From assembly GCA_014607495.2 (NCBI GenBank), contig CP053167.1:2542001-2606000 (forward strand): 64,000 nt of DNA, read 5' to 3'. Below the pieces are notes generated by a model. The model was given only the letters and a program-made list of their open reading frames with translations. It searched no databases and had not been told where the DNA came from. This document shows, piece after piece, positions 1 through 12,000 of the stretch (position 1 is its first letter; every line of letters begins with the position of its first letter). This stretch comes from Carposina sasakii (Eukaryota; Arthropoda; Insecta; Lepidoptera; Carposinidae). Both the position numbers and the translations under genes were made by a program.

Positions 1-3000
1 GCAGTCTGATATCCAAGTTGTGAGCTACTTGTGCATATAACGTTGTTAGATATGACAAATCTTTGACACCCCTTATCTCTTGTAAATGTGGTAATTCTGC
101 TCTCAAAAGTCTAATAGTTCGTGCTAGCACTGTTATTATTCTGTAATCAGATTTACAAGTAAGATATTTGGCAGTAAATAAGAATTATATTCCGTAGATC
201 TTCATCAATAGATAGCGGTGACCTAAAGCCACATGGGTTTTCAAAAAGGCTAACAAGGAAAAAGACGGTTTGTAATTAGAAAATTTTGGATAATAATTAA
301 TAAGTCAAAAAATATACTTACAGTGTGACATTGCCAAATTCATTTCTAGATACATTACGGGTTAGGCACTCTGATATTTTCGTTCGTTCCATTGTTAGGT
401 CTTGTAGTAAGTGCAGTTTTACATGATCCAAGAATTCATTAATCGATTTATTTAACTCGTATTTTGTGTAGTTTCTGTCTGAAATTAACTGAAAGAACTT
501 ATATTAGTTTTGTTACTTTTGTGCAATGTCTATTTATTAAGTCGTTATTTTCTTAACTCACCTCTTTAATAGAAATATCCCAATGAAAGTCGTTCTTTAA
601 CGTATTGTGCAAGTCATTTAAGCTCATTTCATCTATTTGGCAGAGCAGGTTATCATACTCTTGTTTCTTAAAGAGCTGAAGGTTGAGTTGTTTGAACCAA
701 GATGTTAATTGAGAACAAAGGGTACATTGTCTGAAAAAAGGTATAAATATTAACATAATAATATAAAGATACATTTTAAGAGTAAGTACATACACTAGTA
801 CATATACTTACGTGTCTTTCAAATACAGAGTACCCGCATCTACTATATTACTTAAAACTGCAAAAGACATCTTCGTTAATGATTCTTTAGACAGTAAACT
901 AACGGCAATTTCCCTAAGATGTGCTATTTTGTCATCAGTGATCCATAGAGGCTTCTCCGGATCGTTAGGACCATTTCTGATTGCCATCAATTTAGTTTCT
1001 GTTTTATTTAAATCTATTCTTAAGGCTGTATAGTTAACGTCCCTGGATAATGTCAAATCATCGTCGTAGCCCTGGAAATTTTTATTACATAAAGGTAAAA
1101 TGTAAAGGTATAATGGAAAAGAAAGTAAATAGTTACATAACACTAGTGGGTCATTACCAGCTTCAATTGCTGGAAGTGAACCCACAGAAAATTAAATGAT
1201 TTATCTTCCCCGAGCCCATCCAAAGCCACACGGATAATTTCATAAAAATTAAATTATTTTATACATATGATGGGAGAATTCATAACAATTTAATACCTGT
1301 GAAGCAAAGACAAGTGAAGGTAGCTCTTTAAATAGATCAGTTTGATCATCCTCACAAATTTGCCGCTTCATAATCGTCAGTAGTCCAGCAGTATCGGGAA
1401 TGTACTCTACCATCGTCACGTTAGATTGGCAGAATGTTGAAGTGTTATTCAAGTTTATATCACGAATAAATTTCACCAACTGAAAATAATAAACATGGGT
1501 AGATAGATAACTATAATATAATGCTTTTTCAATCATACAGTATTTAAAATTTAAATACTCTAAGCTTACATGAATTTGATCAGGATTATTCAGAATGTCT
1601 TCTCCTAATTGAAATATTTCTTCTACTGCATCGAAAAATTCAGTAGCGTGAGGACCACTATAAAGCTGTCTTAAATCTTTCCACCAATCTTCACCCGACA
1701 GAAAACTCAATATAACGTTGTAATGTTTAAGGTTGCTTTGTAGATATTTAAGGTATATTGGTGTGCTTAGGTCGTATGAATATTTTATAGATAACTTCAA
1801 AGAATCTATCATGTGTTTCCTAAAAAAAACAAAAGTTAACATCTGACAAAATAACTAAAATTACCTATTTTATTAGATTTAAAAACACACCACTAACCTG
1901 CTGTTCAAAAAACTGAAAATATTAGTCACATTAATCTCATCCCCGTCTAATATTGAGACAAGATTTTCTAAACTTTCTCTGGCACTATCTATTTCATCAT
2001 CAATGATGTTTTGTATAGCTCCGTATATGATATCGTAGTCTTTCGAACATATCTGATTTTTTGCTCTTATATCATCATTTAGAATATCTTTGCTTGTGAT
2101 ATTATTCTTTAGATCTTCACACATTGTATGTATTGCATTGGTTAATTTATATTCTGGACTATTTGTCCACACAACATCAGTAATTATGTCAAAATGAATA
2201 GCTAAAGCTTCGGGCGGTATTCTTTTAAAAAGTCTTTGTATTACAGAAAGATCTTCTTCCAGTTTTTTAATGTTTTCATCTGTGGTACCAATTATCTCTT
2301 TAATCTTTTGGTTTTCGATGTTAGTTGCTAGATTGTTAATGATGGCTACAACCTTAGTTAAATAAATATGCGACGCGAATTGTTTTTCATTTATATCGCT
2401 AAATAATGTATAAGAGGGGCTACTTTGGTTTATTTTATAATTCAAGATACCATCCACAGCCTTTTCCAGCTTTGTTTGAATGGAGCTTATATTAAAAGAT
2501 TCCCGTTCATCCATTGTGTTTGTTACTGACAAATCTTCTACTACGGTTACCAGTTCTACAGTTTTAACATAGGCGTTTTTATATGCACTTGTCATATTTT
2601 CGACAGGTAAAGTATAGAAATAATATTGCTGAAATGACAAAGAAGTTTGTTATGTTGTTAAATATAAATAAGTTAAATAAGTTTTCTTGTATCCCATATA
2701 ATACATCTTAAAATAAAAAAACTTACTGGTTTAGCGACTAAATCAAGCAAACTGTTAACTTCGCTAGGTAATGATAACCAATACAAAAACGAAGGACAAA
2801 TGAAAGGTTTGACTTTCAGAATAAGCTCCTTATCTATTGGACTCCCTGGTGGTGGAACTAAAGCCTTGATTACTTCATCGCAGTCCCAGAACTGTGTAAG
2901 TGAAGCTCGACGAATCTTTAAGCAATAAGTTATATCAGTGTTATTTATTTTATTAATTCTAATGAACATCTCATGTACAGTATTGATGAAATTATTACCT

Positions 3001-6000
3001 GAACCATAAAGCCAAAGTCGAAATACGAGTTTACTAACACACCTACAAATTCTGGGAGTTTATCGTATAACTGGTAAAGTGGGGTGTTTTTAGTAAAACC
3101 AAATAGTTGAAGCAAATTGCTTTGGGGTTCTGGAAAAGTATAATGTTAATTATTACATTAATATCTATACGGCGGTTGGGACAAATTTTTGTTTATAATA
3201 ATAATTTTATGTTCGAACTTACCATTGATTTCAGTAATGTAAGTGAGTAAGTCTCCTGCTAAATTTCCGAACATAGCTGACAAAAACATAAGCATATTTT
3301 TCCCGACAGATCTGCCCAAAGTTTTACAACTTTTATCAAAATCTTTTGCGCTGCACTTGATGTACTCTTCCCATAAATTGACAAGGGGTACACTTTCAAG
3401 GGTCGACGACGTATCTACAGAATTTAGAATAATGTCGACTTTTGAGAAGAATCGACTGAAATAAAAAAAAAATTAAATCAGTCGCAACTAATATAGGAAA
3501 TACATATTATGAGCACAAAAATATATGGTTTTCTCACCTTAGTACAATATCTCTATCACCACTATCCAGTGCATCCATTGCAAATTTCCATGCACTGGCT
3601 ATTGTGTATTCATTATCATTGGATATTACAGTATCATTCGCAATATCATCAATCACATCCTTTAATCTCAGACCATCATCAATGATCGCATCTAATATTG
3701 CTGACGCTCTAAGAAAAATATGCGGCATGACTGTAAAGTTTTTTGAGGTCTCCTAAAAACAAAAACAAGTCAATAAGCACAATAATTCAGAATCAAAAAT
3801 TAAGTTGTTTTTAGTGTGGAAAATGAGCGTCATTAAGGAGAAAAACATAACATAATAATTAGGGGATCCAAATATGAACTTACAATAACAACACCTTTAC
3901 TAGACAAATAAGATCGCCACTCTTGTACAAAATCGTCATCCAGACAAAAAATATTTTCCAATTCTGTCACCGCTGTTTCTGAATTAGGGCTTAATGGTAC
4001 CAGCTCTATGATGCTCGAACAAGGCCAGGCTGGGTCATCGTTAAGAAGGGATATGATTGGTTCTAACTGGAACGAAGACAGTATCAGTAAATTATTAATA
4101 AATAATAATTAAACAATCTCTTTAAATTAAAGAAAAACACCCGACTACGCAAAAATTTTGATCTCGTATCACTCTTACGACTAAGACGATTCTAATGATA
4201 CTTCTTATGCTACAACCCGTTTAGTTAGAGCGTGCCAAAGAAATATACAAACAGACACACACTCGAAAAACTTAACCTTCCTTCCGGCGCAGTCGGGTTA
4301 CTAATAAACAACAAGAACATAAAGATCAAGATTTAGACCTCTAGCTCCTTTCTATTAAATACCTACCTCCACATCTTCAGTGCTTGTAGCAATCTTTACA
4401 ACATCAACTATCAGATCAGGAACATTAGGAATAATTTTAATGAGTGCTCCCACGATGTGTGGCGGAAGATTAGTTACCAAATTTTCATTGTTTATGATAT
4501 CTGAAAAATCATTGAAATTGCTAATTCGTTATATTTTATGTCTTTTACCCTGTATAAATATGGGGATGCATAAGGATATTTTTAAAAATTCTTACCGATG
4601 ATAGTCGAAATTAAGTCATGTATAACCACTAACGGGCCGTTAGCAGAATTAAATCCATTCTTTATTTTAATCCAATCAGTGCTTGTTATGTTCAAGATAT
4701 CTCTATCTAAGAGATCAAGGAAACGAAATCCAAGCTTTATGCTAAAATTAACAAGAATTGGTAAAGTTAATATAACAACACGTAACATATTAAATTAGCT
4801 GATTTTAACACCAGATTTTAAATAGACGGTTTTTTTTAAAGTGCGGCAATTTAACAATTACAAAAAAATCATCAATCAAAACTAATGTAATTAATTTTGG
4901 TACCTACCTTAATCTAGCACCTCTTTGTATATTCCTAAATCCAAACCAGAAGTTTTTTGCTTCCTCAAACATCTTGTCTATATTTTCCTGAACCTCATCG
5001 CTCATTCCATATGTTTTGTATTCAAACAAATATGGATAGTCTGCTTCCAATTTTAAATAAAGACTTTTAAGACCGTTAATTAGTTTTGTCCAATTAACTT
5101 CTTGAAACATACTTTGCTTTGAGTTTTTAAAAGAATTAATCTGTAAGAAATAAAGACTAACAATGATTTTGGTCGTCTAAAGACAAAATCTAGAAGGACT
5201 GTATAAATCCGTTCTCCTTTATGTCAAAACTAACATTAGGAAGATCTGAACTGATTCTATTTATTATTACTGTTAACATTAACTAGCCAATAACTATTTC
5301 AGTGAAGTGTGAGAGCATGAGAGAAAAAATATCAAATAAGCTCCCAGCGACACTGTCAAATAAGTAGTTCACGATATACTTACAGCTTGGCTTATAGCCG
5401 AGTTTTGTTTTAAACCATTTTCAATAGCAGTAGACATATCACACAGTGCAGTAACTAGTTCTTCTCTGTTAATTTCTGGTGGAAAGTTCAAGTAGACGGA
5501 AGCTGTTATAGCACCGTTACATAGTATATCTTGACTAGGGGTCGAAAGAGATTTATATGTCTAGAAAAAAGAGATTACGACAAGTATTAAGCAAAAAATA
5601 CGGTTTATAAATACATTGACAAATATAGATACATCTATGACTCGGAAATAAACATCGATATCCATCATAACAATGTTTGCATCTAGCGATATTCGAACCC
5701 AGGACCTATGGCGCAGCGGGCAATTTCACCAACTACACCAATCGGCTGTCCAAATAAGATTAACGTATAAGTTATAATTAATTAAATAACTATCTTCTAT
5801 GCTGCTCTGGGAGTGAAAAAAAAGTATAAGACTGCAGCTGCTTCTCTTCCCGGGCATACTGTACAAGTCAGTAGAGGGACAAGAGGGTTTTGGTGTTTTG
5901 TAGGCGATGGGCTGACCACCTGTCACTACTAACCGAACTTTTACATCTCAACTATACCCTCAAAATAGGTCAGAAGTGGCACCATGTGATTCTATCGGCC

Positions 6001-9000
6001 CTTGGTGCTCTGCCTACCCCGTAAGGGATAAAGGCGTGATTACATGTATGTATGTAATTAAATAATTAATATTATGTTTACCTTATCTTCATCCATGGCG
6101 GTAACCAGAACTGTATTTACAATATCCGGATAAATGTTCTTAACGGCTTCTACTATATGACTTGGTGTAGAATTCAATTGTTCATTCAGAGCCACTACTA
6201 AAGTGGTAGCTTGAGCAATAAACGGTGAGATCTTGAAGTCAAGTATTGAGTTTTGTTTCACCACTTCTTTTGCTAATGCTCCGTGAACTACTATTCTAAA
6301 AATATATAGAAGGTTATTTCTTGTAAATCCATAATAAGGTAAAATCGAAAGTATGTTATTATTAAAACTCACAGCATTTGTTTTCCTAAATGACCTTTTT
6401 GTTGCAAAACTTTCATGAAATTAGAATCTTCCGTAACATTAAACAGTACATTCCAATTGAATTCGCTTTCATTGTGTGTTTCAGTACACATACTAGTTAC
6501 GCTCACCACGAACTTCTTGAGCACATCAAAATCATATTCAATGCTGTACAACTGGGAGCTTGTATCTTTACCTAAAGTTTCTTGAATAACTAAAGATGCC
6601 ATTGCATTGATCTGTGAATAATTTTACATTTAATTATAATGAAAGAAGGTTCCATATTTTTTTACCAGCACATGAAAAGTTCACTTACATTATCCCTGAC
6701 GTCGTAGATTCCGAAGGATTTAACTAGATCCGTTACGTAATTCCTCCAAGCGTCTGTACATAACTGTGTTTTTAAACCGGTAGCTTCTTCTTTGGAAACC
6801 CAGAAAAAGTTGCGTATTTTATTTGCATCACAAAACACTTGAGCAGGAGCATTGAGTTTGGATGTTAAAATCTAAAAAGGAAATTAAAATGAATAGCAAC
6901 ATATTTTTAAAATAATATTGAACAATTTGTCTACTTCAAAACCTATCATTTCATTATCTAAGCCTATTTCGTACCTGTGTCCGATCTGCATTAGTTAAAG
7001 CTTCGAAAGCTTTTCCAATAAAAACAGGAGATAAATTAACTAACGTCTTAACACCTTCAGGGTTCCTCAAGGATACGTTATAGGCCATTTCTTTTATGTG
7101 CATATTAATTGAGATCACTTTGTTTGCTCCTTCTATTAATTTCGTCAATAATGTTGAATAAAACAACACATCATGTTTCTTATCTTCCGGTAGCCATCTT
7201 AATATGAAGTTTGTTAGTTTTGCCAACCTAAAATTTGTGAAAGTAATTTAGATAAAATTATTTTTGAGACATTTTCACATTCCTTATTTCAAGTATTTAC
7301 TTACGTATCAAACACCTGGCCCGGAGAATCTCTTGTAACATCCTGTATTAGCTCTAAAGCGTTAGAAAGTCCTGATGCTATAGGTCCAATATTATCGATA
7401 CCTTGTGTCTTATAAATATTTATTTCTACACCATTCAAATTTGCTTTTCCAACTAATTTATTTAAATACTGAATGCCAATTACAACTGTATCCGTAAAGT
7501 CTTTCAGAGATTTAAACGACTCGGTTTCCCCAAATGGATTTTTGAATAGGTCAACTATCTTTGGTACGCTGAAAAATAATCCACAGTAATTAAATGATCA
7601 TAATAGAAAGATATCGTGAAAAAAATTAACAAGTATCAATAAAATGTTTCAAATGCAATTTTAAAAACTTAAAGTTTGGTTCTAACGCAAGGATGTCAAC
7701 GCTATAAACTATAACACTTTGCACAAGAAAAATATTAGTTTTGTTATAATACTCACAAATCTAAAGTGAAGTAACTAAAATCAGCTGTCTCGCCTTGAAA
7801 TATATTAACCAGTTCAGGAGGTAGGAAACTTTGTATGTTTGTCATTCGCATCACCGCAGTTATAGTGTCCCCTAACGCTGTTATCCTATTATCACCCGTA
7901 AGTTTATTGTACATATCACCTATCTGGAAAAAGAACATACAAACTAAGGGTCTATTTCATCAGTAGTAAAGCTTACTATTAGTCAAAACGTCACTTTTAA
8001 CAAAAGTAGTCGCTTCATTTGCCACATATTTATAGGCATAAATATCCTGCGCTGATGCGGGGCTTCACTAGAATACATCAGCTGAATCTCTTTCCGTACA
8101 TGTCGTAAGAGTTGACTGAGAAACTCGGGCATTCTCGCAGGCTATGAGCTAGAAACTTGTCATTTAAATCAGTCCCTGCTGTGCTAAGCGTGGCAGTGGG
8201 ACTTACTTAATGATCCTGCAGTTCTGGCTTTTCCCATATCGGGAATATAGTCGAGAGTATGTGTACACTTGGTGCAAACTTACCATCTTAATATATTTAC
8301 TAAAATCAATTTGCATTAACAGGTCTATGATAACTGTTTGAGCTTCTTTGTCCGTCATTGCACACAATTTCTTAATAAATACTTCCAAATGGTCCTCATT
8401 CTTCATCATCATCATTTGCGATACAGATGCTGTACTGCATCTGTCTATATTTCCTTTGAGAATCTGAAAGTATATTTAACTTAAACTCTTCTTTTATTAC
8501 GTACAGTAGAACCTACTAAGGATTTCGTAATATGTAAAAAAAGTATGACAAACTTACACTCTGGAAGCTCAACTCTGACGTCATAATACTGTTCAGAACA
8601 TCGTTGTCCAGCTTCAGACTCGCGGATAAATATCGCTTCACCCTGTTCGGATTCTGGAATAGATCCTTTACTTGTAGACCGTTTTCTGTAAACAATTGCT
8701 TTTTAAAATACCTTTAAAAAAAATAGATAAAAAATACATTTTCTGTTCCTAGAAATGACACCGCCAAGTCACTCAATAAGACCCTTAGGTCTGATAGAAC
8801 ATCCATAATTTGGAGAATACATCGATATTCACCATATCACTGCTTGTCCCTACCGAGATCAGCACCTCTAGCACCTCTGAGCATCGTGGATATCGTATCG
8901 TCTCTATACAAAATTCAACATGGCGGCTATATTTATCTTATTTTGACAGGCTAAATGTCGATAAATCGGTTTATCATATCGTGTTTCGCAGGTCATGCTA

Positions 9001-12000
9001 CTTGGGCTGAGGACCGATATCAACGTAATCAAATTAGCCGGGATGAGCTATTAGATGACTAACGGCAGCTCATGGCAACTGCCGCACTCAGAGACATTTC
9101 ATTATTACTTAAGCCTATCTTTGCACTTGAATAATCATTTTTTTTAAAATACCTCTCAAAATCCATTCAAAAACTCTGTTTATTCAACAGTGTAATTTAA
9201 TTTTAGATATATGAACGTTAACAGGAACATTACAAGTTAATTAACAAGATGGTGATTAGTTCTACATCATTACTACTACCACTAATTTTATAAACCTTTC
9301 TGAGAGCAGTTACTACCTAGGTATCAAAGTTACTACCTAGGCGTCAGAGTTCAGCATTACTTTGTCACTTACTGGTAACATCGATGAAGGTGGGCTGGTC
9401 GACCACATCAGCCAGGGTGGAGAGTAGCTTCAGAGCATCAGGCACTGACGCAGCCACCTCCAGCACCGTCTCGTTGTTGAGGAGGGGGGAGACCTGACGC
9501 TGCAGGTGTGTCAACCTGAAGGAGTAGCATGATATGGATGAGAGGATCAAAAATTAAATTATGATCATTTATTCGCCTTAAAAGTAGAATGCGTATAATT
9601 ACCGCTATATGACGGCAACGCTATTTAAAGAAACTATAGCTTAACTCTACAAATATGCTTCGCCAGTCAGTGGACTTCTAAAAGACTGGTAGGTATAACT
9701 ATAGTTTACTTTGGTCACAGGTAACTAATAAAGCGAATGAGATCTACAGACACGTTCAGCCACAGAACTACGTTTAGCATAGCGAGAGCAGTCAGCTCTA
9801 GTAGCATGAACTGCGAAACACAATATGATAAACCGATTTATCGACATTTATTCTGTCAAATTACGATAAATATAGCCGCCATATTGAATTTTGTATAGAG
9901 ACGATATTCACGATGCGTAGTCATGCTAGGGGATAGGTGTTAAAGATGGTCTTAAAGAAGACTCTGGAGAATCTGAGAGAACCTGCGTTCCTCCTTTACT
10001 CTTGCGATGCAGTTAACTATTCTAGTTAAGTCCCGCATTAGTACGGAAATCCTACTAGTAACCCGTAACGCACCCCTAAAGTAATCAAACTGTGAAAAAT
10101 AATATAAGACAGGTGTCACTCAGGGTCACGAGCCTTTGTGACTATGATAATTTATATAATATTTGTTTAATACAAATTACTAGGTACTATAAGGTACTAG
10201 GTAGGTATGGGTACTATACATATAACACGCAATTCCAATGTTTACACAAATTAGTTTTGCGTACGTAGTGAGGAGCTGTTGACATTAATTATACTTAAAT
10301 TATTATACCAATTACAGCCTGTTAAAACTATTGTAAAACACTTATTGTTAATTAGTCAATTGCTAGTTAAGTTACGTTGTATTTATTAGTTGTATAAGCT
10401 TATGTCAAGGCGTAGGTACCTTATATTTTGGTTTTGAAAAGCAATTTTTTATCGTGAAATATAATTGAAACACCTAAATATAAAATTTAGAGGGTGACTG
10501 AGAAAATTATCTCAGGCGATGAGCTAGCAACTTGTCACTGATCATTTACATCTGTCCCTGCTATGCTAAACAATGGGATTTCCTTTATGATCCTGCAATT
10601 CAGGTTACCCATTTCAGGATTACCGCCGCCCTTTCTGTTGCAGAAATGCAACGTTTCAGACTGAAAATTTACCAGAATGAGGGGCTGGTAAACGGAGTTT
10701 TGACTGTGTAAAATTCCGGTAAATGTCATAATTTGACATGACGACCTTTTTTAAATGATAAAGGGCAAGGTTCAGGAACCTAATGGCTTATTCCTTATAG
10801 AAGTACTAAACAATAACATGTTTGTGTTTATTACTTATTATAAATAGTTAGATTTTTTTCTTTTAATAAGCCCTTTCGCGTGAAAGGGGTATCATCGTTG
10901 CTTTGCTTCAGAAAATAAGTAGAATGCGGGTAGGACATGATTATGAGTTTTTTTAACTACCCTCGAGAGATGATTTTTATGACAAAAATACACAAAATAT
11001 AAAATATTACGTTATTACAAATACTAACTACATTATATAAAACTAAAAACTAAATTAATCTACACGAAATTAAATATATTTACAAAGTTGCCTTCTACCG
11101 GGAGGGTGCCCAGAATGCTGGCAGCATTGCCACGTTGTATGGCAATGCTAATTTTTTGCGCAAAAAAGAGAGCAGCATTCTGGTCACGGGAGCTTTCGCG
11201 TAATTTATTTGAAATTTCCCGGTAGAGGCGATAAGCACCTACTATTGGTGATCTTACGTGGCATTTTCATAGGACGGTATCTCCTGGTACTCATCCATCG
11301 GTCTGCACTCGTTGTTGACGGTGCAGATGAACGACTGGAGGAAGTTCATCATGCCCGCGCTGGGCAGCGCACGCGCAGGGAACTGACCTGATAATCACAA
11401 GTATTATTTTGTAAATCACCTTGATAATCATTACATCACACAAATTAGCCTGTTGCAGTCCACTCTCTAGGCCTCCTCTAGAGCACGCTACAAGGGGGGT
11501 TTTTTGCCAAAGCAACATGGTGATCGCAGCGTGATTTTCGGACTATGTTGTCAACGCGGGGGGCGCTGCTCACCTCCCGGAAACCCTTGATCGCCTTTTA
11601 CGTTACCCACGGGTAGACATGGGGTGGTTCTGTTCTACTCTACCGACACCACAAGGCAGTTATAGCATAATAATAATAAGCAGCGCCTCCCGTACGACAA
11701 CATAGTCCGAAAATCACACTGCGGGCACCAACCCGCCTGCCCAGCGTGGTGACTATGGGCAAAACCCCCTGTGGAAGTAGCCTTGTGGCGTGCACTGGGG
11801 GACGCTTACATCCAGCAGTGGACTGCAATAGGCTGAAGAAGAAGAAGAAGAATAAGCATTTATTTCAGGCACATTGTAAAATTACAAAAGACCCATATAC
11901 AATATACCTATAAACTTAAATCTACGATGGTACGATAAATCTTATATCTTATCAGTCAAACGAACAGAAGTCTTAGGCAATGTAACAATTTTGCTATCGA

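Noticed and set aside
812..1033. Plus-strand open frame over an ABCA exon
   Set aside because: Exact antisense shadow of the coding exon 1071-812. The same applies to 3,243-3,464, 4,380-4,601, 4,598-4,798 and 6,390-6,575.
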